From Aneurinibacillus sp. (GTDB lineage Bacteria > Bacillota > UBA5301 > DYFA01), in NCBI GenBank assembly GCA_020725425.1, contig DYFA01000046.1, forward strand, positions 30,849-94,848: DNA of 64,000 nucleotides, written 5' to 3'. The notes under the pieces are model-generated. The model was not told where the DNA came from and did no database searches. It worked only from the letters and a program-made list of their open reading frames with translations. The translations under genes and the position numbers were made by a program. Shown piece after piece: positions 54,630 to 64,000 of this stretch; position 1 is the stretch's first letter, and each line of letters begins with the position of its first letter.

Positions 54630-55892
54630 ATGGCGGATGAATCGTGCGCGCGTTACCTTGGCGACGTTGCAGACATCGTAATGGGTCAATCGCCCCCCGG
54701 CGGCAGTGTTTCGCCGGAACCGCGCGGTCTGCCGCTTCTAAATGGACCGACGGAGTTCGGACCGCATCATCCTGCGCCCGTGCAGTTTACGGTGGAGGTG
54801 AAGAAGCGCGCTTTCTGTGGTGACATTCTTTTCTGTGTTCGCGGCTCGACGACCGGGCGGATGAACTGGGCCGACCAGGAATACGCTATCGGCCGCGGGG
54901 TCGCTGCTATTCGCCACAAGTATAGACCGGAGCTTCAGCCGTTAGTACGCGCGGTCATCGAATATCACTTGCCAAACCTTCTTGCGCAGGCCACCGGTTC
55001 GACGTTTCCCAACGTGTCGGCCGAGCAACTGGCTCGCATTCCTTGGCCACAGCTTCCAGAAGCCGAACAACTCGCCATCTCCCACATCCTCGGTACGCTG
55101 GACGAGAAGATCGAGCTGAACCGCCGGTTGAGCGAGACGCTGGAGACCATGGCGGGGGCGCTGTTCAAGTCGTGGTTCGTGGATTTCGAACCAGTCCGCG
55201 CTAAGATGGAGGGCCGCTGGCGCAGAGGGGAGTCGATTCCTGGCCTGCCATCCCATCTTTACAACCTGTTTCCAGACCGCCTAGTTGAGTCGGAGCTGGG
55301 GGCGATTCCGGAGGGGTGGGAGGTTGTTCCTTTGAGAGACGTCCTTACACCCTCGATTGTACGCGCCATCGAGGCGAATCTCCCTGAATACTCCGCAACA
55401 GTCCATGGCTTATTTCCCCGTAGCGACCGGTTCAAAAAGCAGCTTGCCCAGTCCAAAGCAAAGAACAAGAAAGTCGAAGCCGGGGATCTAGTGTTCGGTC
55501 TGAGTCGGCGAGTCATCAACTTCGGTCTGATGCGCGAGGAGAAGGGCTGTGTAAGTCCAGTGTATGAAGTGTTCAAGGTTAACTCAGCAAGGATTGACCC
55601 CGACTTGCTGGAGCAATCGATTCGGATCCGCATGCAGGACTACCTAGATATTCTCCGGCCGGGTGCTCGCGAAGGTCAACCGATCGATCGGGAGTATTTC
55701 CTCAGCAAGCGCATTACAATCCCTGATCAACAGGTTCAGCAAGAGTTCCGCAAGCTAGTTGGGCCATATGTTGTGAAATGGCAGAAGCTGGAATCCGAAC
55801 AGCGGACCTTCGCTGGTCTGCGCGATACGCTGCTGCCCAAGCTCATCTCCGGCGAGCTGCGGGTGACAGACGCAAAGCGCTTCTTACCTTAA
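54630..55892 (+). CDS. hsdS: Type I restriction-modification system, specificity subunit
   Basis: Determines the DNA target of methylation and restriction. It has two target recognition domains. The first starts GDVADIVMGQSPPGGS and the second starts AIPEGWEVVPLRDVL. Each is followed by a conserved helical spacer: ILGTLDEKIELNRRLSETLE, then KSWFVDFEPVRAKM, and at the end QRTFAGLRDTLLPKLISGEL. The 420 residues are complete. ATG 54630 follows GGAGG by 9 bases. It is separated from the AlbA_2 gene by 116 bases without features, and the sequence here is less GC-rich than hsdM, as usual for variable hsdS genes. Confidence 0.92.
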   Translation: MADESCARYLGDVADIVMGQSPPGGSVSPEPRGLPLLNGPTEFGPHHPAPVQFTVEVKKRAFCGDILFCVRGSTTGRMNWADQEYAIGRGVAAIRHKYRPELQPLVRAVIEYHLPNLLAQATGSTFPNVSAEQLARIPWPQLPEAEQLAISHILGTLDEKIELNRRLSETLETMAGALFKSWFVDFEPVRAKMEGRWRRGESIPGLPSHLYNLFPDRLVESELGAIPEGWEVVPLRDVLTPSIVRAIEANLPEYSATVHGLFPRSDRFKKQLAQSKAKNKKVEAGDLVFGLSRRVINFGLMREEKGCVSPVYEVFKVNSARIDPDLLEQSIRIRMQDYLDILRPGAREGQPIDREYFLSKRITIPDQQVQQEFRKLVGPYVVKWQKLESEQRTFAGLRDTLLPKLISGELRVTDAKRFLP

Positions 55893-55905
55893 AGGAGCAG
55901 AGCAT

Positions 55906-57291
55906 ATGAAAAAAGAAGACTCCCTCATTAAGCTTGGTTCCACCGACAGATTCGTTATTGGCGAAGAGATCGTGTTTTCAGCAGAATCCAATCCAAGCTT
56001 GGAGGTCAAAGCCAAAGCCCTTGATGATATCCGTATTCGTATCGGAACGCTGCTCAAAACCGACACCGTGTCGTTCCTGCTAGGTGCGGGAGCGTCTGTC
56101 GATTGCGGCGGTCAGCTCATCGGTTCCGTTCCGCTCGCGATCGAGCGTGAACTCCAAGACCAGGGGACTCGGCAAGGCCGTGTGCGGCGCTGGCTGAAGG
56201 TGTTCTACCTTGCAGCGCGCCGGGCCGGTGGCGGTGATAGTGTACCGATCGGACGCGACGCCATCCTCGAACGCCGAAAAGAGCTGCGCGGCAACGACCC
56301 GAGCGGCGAAAACCCGAGCGCACTGCCGGCCAACTTCGAGCAGGTGCTTGCGCAGCTGCATCGCTGGCGCTCAGCTCTACCCGATAAAGGCGGGCGGTTG
56401 AGAATTGACGGTTCACCACAGCTTGATGTCACGAGTGAAGACCTCGACGCATGTCTCCAATACGCCACCCGAGCTTTGGCTCGAGCTTGCGACCTTCCGA
56501 CCACTGGCAAGGAAGCCGGACTTGAAACCTTCACAACCCTGCTTCGCAAGCTTCTAACCCGCCCGCTCAACCTCAAGCGCGTTAACCTGTTCACGCTCAA
56601 CTACGACACGTTGGTTGAGCAGGCGGCCGATGCGGAGGGTGTCGTGCTGTTGGATGGTTTCATTGGAACGCAACGGCGCGTCTTTCGGCCGGAAAGCTGC
56701 GAGCAGGATCTGTATTTTCCGGCAGAGACGACGGAGGGGCACGTCCATCGTTTCGACCGCGTGCTGCATCTGTACAAGCTCCACGGGTCAATCACGTGGG
56801 TGGCAAGCCAGCCGGCGATAGACAATCCGTACGGTGTGCAATCGAAGCCCTTCGATCCGCAGAACACAGAACCGCTGCTGATCTATCCGACCCCGGCGAA
56901 GTATGGCGAGACACTCGGCATGCCCTACTCGGAGTTGTTCCGCCGGTTCTCCACGGCGCTGGTAAGGCCGCAGTCCGTGCTATTCGTGATCGGCTATGGT
57001 TTCGGGGACGAGCACGTGAACGCGATCATCCGGCAGGCGCTAGCTGTGCCGAGCTTCACGCTGGTAGTCGTCGATCCCGACCCAAGAAATCAGTTCGTCG
57101 TCAAGCTCCGAGAGCAGAAGGATCGCCGCGTCTGGATTGCCGAAGGCAAGACCTTGGGGACGATCTCGGGATTCGTCCAGTATCTCCTCCCTGATCTTCG
57201 GGATGAGGAAGTACGTAAAAAGGTGCTGGCGACATACCTGGCACTTGAACCTGCCAGGAGCCAGAACGAGGAGGACTCTGATGTTTCATGA
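55906..57291 (+). CDS. SIR2-family protein, defence-associated (SIR2-HerA system)
   Basis: SIR2-fold protein expected to hydrolyse NAD. The nucleotide loop is LLGAGASVDCGG (about residue 60). The conserved asparagine and aspartate are in FTLNYDTLVEQA, the catalytic histidine region is LYKLHGSITWV, and VIGYGFGDEHVN lies near the end. It has 461 residues. In characterised SIR2-HerA systems the SIR2 subunit depletes NAD+ or acts with HerA when phage is sensed. It starts 13 bases after hsdS and overlaps herA by 11 bases, so it is embedded in the R-M operon. Confidence 0.85.
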   Translation: MKKEDSLIKLGSTDRFVIGEEIVFSAESNPSLEVKAKALDDIRIRIGTLLKTDTVSFLLGAGASVDCGGQLIGSVPLAIERELQDQGTRQGRVRRWLKVFYLAARRAGGGDSVPIGRDAILERRKELRGNDPSGENPSALPANFEQVLAQLHRWRSALPDKGGRLRIDGSPQLDVTSEDLDACLQYATRALARACDLPTTGKEAGLETFTTLLRKLLTRPLNLKRVNLFTLNYDTLVEQAADAEGVVLLDGFIGTQRRVFRPESCEQDLYFPAETTEGHVHRFDRVLHLYKLHGSITWVASQPAIDNPYGVQSKPFDPQNTEPLLIYPTPAKYGETLGMPYSELFRRFSTALVRPQSVLFVIGYGFGDEHVNAIIRQALAVPSFTLVVVDPDPRNQFVVKLREQKDRRVWIAEGKTLGTISGFVQYLLPDLRDEEVRKKVLATYLALEPARSQNEEDSDVS

Positions 57292-59494
57292 CTTCGAAAT
57301 CGGCCGGGTAGTTGCCGTGGACACGGCTCAGGTCAGCATCGAGCTGAACCGCGACCTCAAAGGAATGAGTCGGAGTACCTACGAGGGTCCGCAGGAGGTT
57401 GGCCGCATCAACTCGTACGTCATTATTCCGGTGGGTGCACAGCGGCTCGTGGCGATGGTGACGCGAGTGGTGCTCGTGGAAGAAGCCGAGATGAAGGCTG
57501 ACCGGACCATGGTAGCTCTGCCCGCCGCCCGGCGGCTGATGAAGGCGACACTAATAGGCACCATCGACGGGGACTCATTTCGCCAGGGTGTCTCGGTCTT
57601 TCCTGTTTTGGATGCCCCGGTCTACCTGGCAACGTGTGCTGATCTGGATGCGATTTTCGGACCAGTTGAATCCACAGGAAACATATCGCATCCCCCGGAG
57701 AAACCCGGCTTCTGCATCCCCATCGGTGAGTCGGTCGTCGTGCAGGGACGCCCAGTTCGTATAGACCCTGATGTCTTCTTCGGCAAACACGCCGCCATTC
57801 TTGGCAGCACTGGCTCGGGCAAGTCCTGCACGATTGCTAGTCTCATCCAGTCGATTCTTGAACAGCCAGAGGTCAACCGGACAACCTTTGTGATTCTAGA
57901 CACCAATGGCGAGTATCGCGCAGCGTTTCCCGACACGTGGGAAATCGGCTGGGAGAACACGCAAGCAAGACACTGCCTGTACATCCCCTCTGACCCAGAA
58001 AAGCGGGCCGAGCGACTAGTCATTCCATACTGGTTCATGAACGCCGAAGACTTCGTGCGCCTCTTTCAGGCCTCCAAGAGCGTGCAGAGACCGGTACTTC
58101 TCGAGGCTTTACGTCTCGCGCGAAACGACACCGGAAGTGCCTCGCCTCTTGCTCTGCTCCGAGAGGAACTCATCTACGAACTCAATAGAATATGGTCACT
58201 CTCGGGGAAAGAAGAAAAGACGTCAAAGGATGTCCGAGAGTTGGCGGATGGACTGAAGTCGCGTATCGCACAGGAGGATCTGAAAGAGGCGTGGGCTAGT
58301 GCAGAAAGCACTTATGACCTCCGCAAGGCCGATGTCGATTCAGCCCTCGATTTGGTCTCATCCACGGCTGAGGGACGCATCGAAGCTAGCAAATTCCCCA
58401 AGATCCTTCCAGCCGATGCAAGAAAAGCAATACGCGACGCGATCGACCCCATTTACGAAAAGCTGACTGGGATGAATCTTGGCGAGAGTGGTGTTAGCAC
58501 CGGGCTCTCTGCAGATGCCCCTTCGTACTTCGACAAGCTCAAATTTCGCTCCCGCCATCTGGAGCAAGTCTTGCGCCGTGAAGAGTCCGGCGGAGCACGT
58601 GCGCGAGACTACGCTGGGACGATGCTCTTGCGCATTGACAGGTTGCTAGCCGACCAGAGGTTCGACTTCTTGTTCGGACCCGTTGGTGAGGTGTTGCCGA
58701 ACCCGAAGCACGCACTGGCAGCATTCCTTCGTGATATCCTTGGGATTGGTGCGTCCAGTCAAGCCTTGTCGAGCGAGGCTGAGGTTCCAAAGGAACGCCT
58801 ACCGTTCTATGACCGACAGCGGGCCAACGCGAGCCCCGTCAATGTTGTTATTCTGGATCTGAGCCTCCTTGCATCTGAGGTGCTAGAGAACGTGACTGCT
58901 CTGGTCGGTCGTCTGATTCTGGAGTTCCTCCAGCGTCTTGGTGAATACGGCGGAGGAGATGCACGCGGCTCGCTACCTGTCGTACTCGTTCTGGAGGAGG
59001 CTCAAAACTACATCCAGCAACCACGGTCCACCGAGGAAGAGTCCATAGCCCGCGCGGTGTTCGAGCGGATTGCACGCGAAGGGCGAAAGTTTGGCTTGAG
59101 TCTAGTGGTCGCATCTCAGAGGCCGAGTGAGCTTTCAAAGACAGTGCTTTCGCAATGTAACAGCTTCATCGTTCACCGATTGCAGAACCCTGAAGATCTG
59201 CGTTACTTCAAGGAAATCGTGCCGGGCATCTACGGGCCAATGTTGGATCAGGTTCCTGCCCTTGCTCCCCAGACAGCGCTGGTCCTCGGCGAGTGCGTTC
59301 CTGCGCCTGCACTCGTCAAGATTCGCCAAGCGCGACCTGTGCCAAGAAGCCGCGACCCGCGGTTCTATTGGTACTGGGTGCAGGATTCGGCTCCGAATGT
59401 GGATGTAGAAGCGATCTGTGCAAAATGGGCAGGCGAGACCAGTACCGGCGAAGCCACATCACCTAACTCCGACAGTGAGGGCGAACCGCTATGA
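57281..59494 (+). CDS. HerA/FtsK-type ATPase, partner of the SIR2 protein
   Basis: Hexameric DNA-translocase-like ATPase. The N-terminal HAS-barrel (about 1-100) is [19 protein letters not shown]. Walker A is [16 protein letters not shown] (about 174-186). Walker B is [12 protein letters not shown] (about 567-577). A sensor/arginine region is [21 protein letters not shown] long helical insert lies between the Walker motifs. It has 737 residues. The ATG follows GAGGAGG and overlaps sir2; the stop overlaps hsdR (ATGA). Pairing and order are those of SIR2-HerA antiphage systems. Confidence 0.87.
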   Translation: MFHDFEIGRVVAVDTAQVSIELNRDLKGMSRSTYEGPQEVGRINSYVIIPVGAQRLVAMVTRVVLVEEAEMKADRTMVALPAARRLMKATLIGTIDGDSFRQGVSVFPVLDAPVYLATCADLDAIFGPVESTGNISHPPEKPGFCIPIGESVVVQGRPVRIDPDVFFGKHAAILGSTGSGKSCTIASLIQSILEQPEVNRTTFVILDTNGEYRAAFPDTWEIGWENTQARHCLYIPSDPEKRAERLVIPYWFMNAEDFVRLFQASKSVQRPVLLEALRLARNDTGSASPLALLREELIYELNRIWSLSGKEEKTSKDVRELADGLKSRIAQEDLKEAWASAESTYDLRKADVDSALDLVSSTAEGRIEASKFPKILPADARKAIRDAIDPIYEKLTGMNLGESGVSTGLSADAPSYFDKLKFRSRHLEQVLRREESGGARARDYAGTMLLRIDRLLADQRFDFLFGPVGEVLPNPKHALAAFLRDILGIGASSQALSSEAEVPKERLPFYDRQRANASPVNVVILDLSLLASEVLENVTALVGRLILEFLQRLGEYGGGDARGSLPVVLVLEEAQNYIQQPRSTEEESIARAVFERIAREGRKFGLSLVVASQRPSELSKTVLSQCNSFIVHRLQNPEDLRYFKEIVPGIYGPMLDQVPALAPQTALVLGECVPAPALVKIRQARPVPRSRDPRFYWYWVQDSAPNVDVEAICAKWAGETSTGEATSPNSDSEGEPL

Positions 59495-60156
59495 TCGCCT
59501 TTTATGAATCAACCGTTGAAGAGGCTGCCCTTGCCTGGCTCGAATCGCTCGACTGGGCGGTCAAACACGGCCCCGCGATCTCTCCCGGCGAACTGTCTGC
59601 GGAGCGGCGGGACTACCGCCAGGTCGTATTGGAGCGCCGCCTGCGCGATGCTCTCGCCCGGATGAACCCGGACCTGCCTGCGGAGGCGCTGGCCGAGGCC
59701 TTCCGCCGTGTCACCCACCCTGAAGGAGCAAGCCTGGAGGCCCGTAACCGGGCTTTTCACCGCATGCTTGTGGACGGGGTCACGGTGGAATATCGCCGGC
59801 CGGACGGATCCCTTGCCGGGGCGCAGGCGAGGGTGGTCGACTTTGACGAACCAGAGAACAACGACTGGCTGGCCGTCAACCAATTCTGGGTCAGAGAGAA
59901 CAAGCACTTGCGTCGCCCGGATGTCGTGCTGTTCGTGAACGGCCTGCCGCTGGTCCTCATTGAGTTCAAGAACGCGGCCGACGAGGAAGCCACGATCTGG
60001 TCAGCCTTTGGGCAGCTTGAGACCTACAAGGCCGAGCTGCCGAGTCTCTTCGCTTTCAACGAACTCCTTGTGATCTCAGATGGGATTGGAAGCCAGAGTG
60101 GGGACGCTCACGGCCGGGCGGGAATGGTTCAAGCCCTGGCGCACCATCTCCGGTGA
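59491..60156 (+). CDS. hsdR: Type I restriction enzyme HsdR, N-terminal fragment (frameshifted)
   Basis: Holds the PD-(D/E)xK nuclease domain of HsdR: Asp144 in [10 protein letters not shown], and Glu158-Phe-Lys160 in [13 protein letters not shown]. The downstream QLETYK motif, which in HsdR is part of the nuclease (Q-x3-Y), is also present. The frame is disrupted after residue ISDG, at a GGG run (60082-60084), and ends after an unrelated tail. Removing one G restores a continuous HsdR reading into the next frame ([11 protein letters not shown]). The start overlaps the herA stop. As written, nuclease and motor are split. It may be a genuine lesion, a phase-variable or programmed site, or a sequencing error. 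Confidence 0.85.
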   Translation: MIAFYESTVEEAALAWLESLDWAVKHGPAISPGELSAERRDYRQVVLERRLRDALARMNPDLPAEALAEAFRRVTHPEGASLEARNRAFHRMLVDGVTVEYRRPDGSLAGAQARVVDFDEPENNDWLAVNQFWVRENKHLRRPDVVLFVNGLPLVLIEFKNAADEEATIWSAFGQLETYKAELPSLFAFNELLVISDGIGSQSGDAHGRAGMVQALAHHLR

Positions 60157-62644
60157 ACAGGTCGAAGACATCGGCGTGACCCAGCTCGAGGTGCTGCTGA
60201 AGGGTGTCTGCGAGAAGCGTCGGTTCCTCGACCTTCTCCGCTACTTCATCGTCTTCGAGGACTTGGGAGGCGGGCGGCTGGTCAAGAAGATGGCCGGCTA
60301 CCACCAGTTCCACGCAGTGCGGGTGGCGGTGGCCGAGACGTTGCGGGCCGCAGCGCTGGGAGCCGCCGGGTTGGCCGCCGAGGAGCGAGGACGTTATGAG
60401 GCCGGAAAGCAGCATGGTGGCCAGCCGGGTGACCGCCGCATCGGCGTGGTCTGGCATACCCAGGGTTCGGGCAAGAGCTTGACCATGGTCTTCTATGCGG
60501 GCCGGATCATCCGCGAGCCGGCGCTAGGCAACCCGACGGTCGTGGTGCTCACCGACCGGAACGATCTCGACGATCAGCTCTTCGGCACCTTCTCCCGCTG
60601 CCAGGACCTTCTGCGCCAGCCACCGGTGCAGGCCGAAAGCCGGGCCGACCTGCGCCAGAAGCTATCGGTGGAGGCGGGTGGGGTGGTCTTCACCACCATC
60701 CAGAAGTTCTTGCCCGAAGAGAAGGGCGATCGCCATCCGACCCTCTCTCTGCGCCGCAACATTGTGGTGATTGCCGACGAGGCCCACCGCAGCCAATACG
60801 ACTTCATCGACGGTTTCGCCCGACACCTGCGTGACGCGCTGCCCAACGCCTCCTTCATCGGTTTTACCGGCACGCCCATCGAGACGACCGACGCCAACAC
60901 GCGAGCGGTCTTCGGGGACTACATCTCGGTCTACGACATCAAGCGCGCGGTGGACGATTGCGCGACTGTCCCGATCTACTATGAGAGCCGCTTGGCGAAG
61001 CTGGCGCTGGACGAATCTGAGCGGCCGCGCATCGACCCCGACTTCGAAGAGGTGACCGAAGGCGAGGAGGTCGAGCGCAAGGAGAAACTCAAGTCGAAGT
61101 GGGCGCAATTGGAGGCCATCGTGGGTGCCGAGAAACGCCTGAAGCTGCTGGCTCGGGACATCGTCGAGCACTTTGAGCAACGGCTCGAGACGTTGGACGG
61201 CAAGGCCATGGTCGTCTGCATGAGCCGGCGCATCTGCATGGACTTGCACGACGAGATCGTGCGGCTCCGGCCGGACTGGTACCACCCGGAGGACGATCAA
61301 GGGGTACTCAAAGTGGTGATGACGGGTAGCGCCGCTGAAGGCCCGCGCGTAGCGCAGCACGCCCGCAGCAAAGAGCGGCGCGAGTTCCTGGCCAACCGCT
61401 TCCGCGACCCCAACGACCCCTTCCGCATGGTCATCGTCCGTGACATGTGGCTTACCGGCTTCGACTGCCCGAGCTTGCACACGCTCTACCTGGACAAGCC
61501 GATGCGCGGCCACGGGCTCATGCAGGCCATCGCTCGCGTGAACAGAGTCTTCCGGGACAAGCCGGGCGGGCTCGTGGTGGACTATCTGGGCCTGGCGCAC
61601 GAGCTCAAGGCGGCGCTGGCCACCTATACCGAGAGCGGCGGCTGCGGCAGAACCGCCATCGACCAGGAAGAGGCCGTGGCCGTGATGCTGGAGAAGTACG
61701 AGATCTGCTGCGACCTCTTCCACGGCTTTGATTGGTCAAAGTGGAACACGGGTTCACCCGGGGAGCGGCTCTCGCTGCTTCCGTCAGCGCAGGAACACAT
61801 CTTGGCTCAAGAACGCGAACGCGGCAGGGACCGGTTCCTGGAAGCGGTACGTGATCTGTCCCAAGCCTTCGCCCTGGCCGTGCCACACGAAAAAGCGCTG
61901 GCCATCCGCGACGACGTGGCCTTCTTCCAGGCAGTGCGCGCAGCTCTGGTGAAACGCGCTCCGGGCGAAGCGAAGACCGAGGAAGAGCTGGACCACGCCA
62001 TCCGGCAGATCGTCTCCCGCGCTGTCGCCCCCGAGGGCGTGGTGGACATCTTTGCCGCGGCGGGCCTGAAGAAACCGGACCTTTCGATTCTCTCCGAAGA
62101 GTTCCTGGCCGAGGTGCGCGGGATGCCACAAAAGAACCTGGCGGTGGAGGTGTTACGCAAGCTGCTCTCAGGAGAGATCCGCACCCGTCGAAAGAAGAAC
62201 CTCGTCCAGGCGCGCTCCTTTGCCGAGCTTTTGGAGCAGGCAATTCGGCGCTACCAGAACCGCGCCATCGAAGCCGCCCAGGTGCTCGAAGCGCTTATCG
62301 ACCTCGCCCGGGAAATGCGTGAGGCGGACCGGCGCGGCGAAAAGCTCGGGCTCACAGAGGAGGAACTGGCGTTCTACGACGCGCTGGAGACCAACGACAG
62401 CGCGGTCAAGATTCTCGGCGACGAGACGCTGCGCGCCATTGCTCGCGAGCTCGTAGCGGCCGTGCGCACCAACGTGACCACTGACTGGACGGTGCGCGAG
62501 AACGCCCGCGCCAGTCTCCGGGTGTTCGTGAAACGCATCCTCCGTCGGCACGGCTACCCTCCCGACAAGCAGGAAAGGGCTACTCAAACGGTCTTGGAGC
62601 AGGCGGAGCTCTTCGGCTGGGAGTGCGCGGAGGTGGCTCAGTAA
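60080..62644 (+). CDS. hsdR: Type I restriction enzyme HsdR, motor and C-terminal part (frameshifted)
   Basis: Continuation of HsdR in the +1 frame. It has the SF2 translocase core with Walker [22 protein letters not shown]-type box [12 protein letters not shown], motif [14 protein letters not shown], motif V region [19 protein letters not shown] and motif [15 protein letters not shown]. The C-terminal helical assembly domain follows (from about residue 560). Start codon ATG 60080 lies at the frameshift and has no ribosome site, so independent translation is doubtful. Together with the preceding fragment it gives a normal-length HsdR of about 1,050 residues. Confidence 0.88.
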   Translation: MGLEARVGTLTAGREWFKPWRTISGEQVEDIGVTQLEVLLKGVCEKRRFLDLLRYFIVFEDLGGGRLVKKMAGYHQFHAVRVAVAETLRAAALGAAGLAAEERGRYEAGKQHGGQPGDRRIGVVWHTQGSGKSLTMVFYAGRIIREPALGNPTVVVLTDRNDLDDQLFGTFSRCQDLLRQPPVQAESRADLRQKLSVEAGGVVFTTIQKFLPEEKGDRHPTLSLRRNIVVIADEAHRSQYDFIDGFARHLRDALPNASFIGFTGTPIETTDANTRAVFGDYISVYDIKRAVDDCATVPIYYESRLAKLALDESERPRIDPDFEEVTEGEEVERKEKLKSKWAQLEAIVGAEKRLKLLARDIVEHFEQRLETLDGKAMVVCMSRRICMDLHDEIVRLRPDWYHPEDDQGVLKVVMTGSAAEGPRVAQHARSKERREFLANRFRDPNDPFRMVIVRDMWLTGFDCPSLHTLYLDKPMRGHGLMQAIARVNRVFRDKPGGLVVDYLGLAHELKAALATYTESGGCGRTAIDQEEAVAVMLEKYEICCDLFHGFDWSKWNTGSPGERLSLLPSAQEHILAQERERGRDRFLEAVRDLSQAFALAVPHEKALAIRDDVAFFQAVRAALVKRAPGEAKTEEELDHAIRQIVSRAVAPEGVVDIFAAAGLKKPDLSILSEEFLAEVRGMPQKNLAVEVLRKLLSGEIRTRRKKNLVQARSFAELLEQAIRRYQNRAIEAAQVLEALIDLAREMREADRRGEKLGLTEEELAFYDALETNDSAVKILGDETLRAIARELVAAVRTNVTTDWTVRENARASLRVFVKRILRRHGYPPDKQERATQTVLEQAELFGWECAEVAQ

Positions 62645-62728
62645 CACCTTCATGACTCGTGGCCGCAATGATGAAGGGTCACTGCTTATGCGTACCGAAC
62701 TCTGGAGACTGAAGGAGCGGCGGGTTTG

Positions 62729-63867
62729 ATGAAGGTGCTGGGGGGCAGCCAATTCAGCAAGATCTTGAGGCGGGTTAAGCGATACGAGATGGCTTACTGG
62801 AACGTAGTCGGCCAACAGATCGAGAAGTGCAAATCCATTGCGGATGCGTTTCCTCCGTTCCTACTCGGACCTGAACATAGCATCGTGATTGTTGCACGTG
62901 ACGGAGTTGTCGTTGCCCAGATGCCCAGCGGGGCATACCGCTTTGAGGGTCACAGAAGTGACCCACCGATGTCCGAGGTAGTCGCTCAGTTGAGTGGGGG
63001 CTTCTTTTGTCTTGAGTACCCCCCAGGCGACAGAGTGGAGCACGAGATCGTGGTCAAAGAAGGCGTCATTAGCGATTCGCTGTTTGACCGGATCAACCGT
63101 GCTGATTCTCCCATCAATTTGCTCGTCGGCGCGAAGAAGTTCATCGAAGGCTGGTTGAGCTGGCGCGTGTCCTCCATGGGGTTGCTCCGCATCGGCAAAG
63201 GCGAGGGTTCCCAGGTCATCCAGCTCTTCGGACGCGGTGTACGTCTAAAAGGGAAGGACAAGTCGCTCAAGCGGAGCCATCCGTCCGGCGGCGCACCAGA
63301 GTGGCTGGAAAGCCTCGAAACCCTGTACGTCGTGGGATGGAATGCCGATTATCTGCAGACTTTCCGGGAGATGCTGGCGAGGGAGGACCTCGGCAAGGAG
63401 CTTCCGCCGCTGCGCGTTGCACAGAAGGACGTACCTACCTGGGCCCTTGTTCCGCAGGCGCCAGCCGGCTTCGACCCCTCGGCGGAGACATGGGTCCTCA
63501 ACAACGAGGGTCCACGGGTTGTGGTCGACCTCTTACCTCAGGTCGTCAGCTTGGCCCCAGAGGATACGGAAATGTGTTCATGCCGCGCGAAGCGGTGCGC
63601 CTTGTCCTGAGCTCGTGCTGCGAGATCCGCATACCGGAGGAGGAGGCAAAGGATCCCGAGAGGCTCCGGCGGGCGGCGTCTCGGGCACTCAAGGCTTATC
63701 TCGACCGCTTTGTGCGCCTCCGCGAACGCGAGGCGGAAAGCGCGCACGCCGAGCCCGCGCTCCTGCTCCGGGAACGCCAAGTTGTATACGAGTACCGCAT
63801 TACGGTCCAGGTAGAGTGCGTATTCCGGCCAATCCGTCCAGCCATTCCGGTCCAAGTCGTCCAGTGA
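62729..63867 (+). pseudogene. Eroded SF2 helicase / type III restriction-like gene fragment
   Basis: From ATG 62729 (GAAGGAG upstream) the frame runs to 63610 (293 residues). It contains INLLVGAKKFIEGWLSWRVS, then IQLFGRGVRLKGKDKSLKRS. These are motifs V and VI of large DEAD/DEAH helicases of type III restriction-like proteins. The helicase N-terminal motor half and Walker A are absent. Near 63570 the coding signal shifts frame: MPREAVRLVLSSC, then EEEAKDPERLRRA, reading to 63867, where it runs into the repeat array. The gene is therefore truncated at the front, frameshifted and cut at the end. Confidence 0.6.
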
Positions 63868-63913
63868 TTCCGGTTGAAATCGACCAGTCGTTCCGAAACG
63901 AAATCGACCAACC
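63799..63913 (+). repeat. Five degenerate 22-24-bp tandem repeats, probable IS21-type element end
   Basis: Units start at 63799, 63822, 63844, 63867 and 63890. The core pattern is ATTCCGGYYNAANTCGWCCAG; the first and last units are the most divergent. Multiple terminal repeats of this size are characteristic of IS21-family ends, and the motif resembles ones I associate with that family. No transposase gene lies inside the window; istA/istB would be expected beyond 64000. Confidence 0.5.
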
Positions 63914-64000
63914 GAGGACTTTCCCCGGAGCGAAGCGACGCCGGTGCTTAGACTGATTCTATTTGTTCTTTAGACAACCGTTCGGGCATCACCTTTCGCA

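Noticed and set aside
51060..64000. Prophage or integrative element with integrase
   Set aside because: No integrase, phage structural, conjugation or replication genes are visible; only defence genes and a probable IS end.

Overview
The window looks like chromosomal DNA of a GC-rich, anaerobic, spore-forming member of the Bacillota (Clostridia-type; Moorella/Desulfotomaculum-like by gene content, an inference). The support is an alpha/beta-type small acid-soluble spore protein, a YtaF-type sporulation membrane protein, Shine-Dalgarno-driven GTG/TTG starts throughout, oxygen-sensitive enzymes (glycyl radical enzyme, group 3b-like NiFe hydrogenase), a Re-citrate-synthase-like operon, and a Rex-type redox operator.

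Region 1 (1-11.5 kb) is an accessory catabolic cluster, visibly less GC-rich than the core: a DeoR regulator, a NitT/TauT/Ssu-type ABC importer (binding protein, permease, ATPase), a glycyl radical eliminase with its activase, a fucose/arabinose-isomerase-like protein, a class II aldolase and an FGGY sugar kinase. The gene set reads as a dedicated pathway for an unusual carbohydrate-like compound, possibly sulfonated. A nrfA remnant (11.5-12.0 kb) follows.

Region 2 (12-28 kb) is housekeeping: D,D-carboxypeptidase with LysM, FBP aldolase/phosphatase behind a structured leader, acpS, a MATE remnant, a spore protein, pcrA, two tandem signal peptidases, ligA, then a divergent PadR-controlled pair that includes a flavodoxin/SCP2/membrane fusion, and gatCAB.

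Region 3 (28-43.5 kb) is energy and central metabolism: ndh behind a Rex operator, a four-subunit hydBGDA hydrogenase with a degenerate second Rex-like site, and an operon that resembles leuACDB but is better read as Re-citrate synthase, aconitase and isocitrate dehydrogenase. ytaF, a HAD phosphatase, a phenylacetate-CoA ligase/ACT pair, an MGMT-YbaK fusion and an aminotransferase follow.

Region 4 (43.5-51 kb) is a nucleoside/methyl-cycle operon (aminopeptidase, mtnP, mtnA, ahcY, mtaD), a small basic protein with a hairpin-sequestered ribosome binding site, gltX and tRNA-Gln(CTG).

Region 5 (51-64 kb), directly after the tRNA, is a defence island: a type I restriction-modification operon with an AlbA_2/ATPase regulator between hsdM and hsdS, and a SIR2-HerA pair between hsdS and hsdR, all tightly spaced or overlapping. 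hsdR carries a one-base frameshift. The island ends in an eroded helicase gene that runs into tandem 23-bp repeats resembling the end of an IS21-type element.
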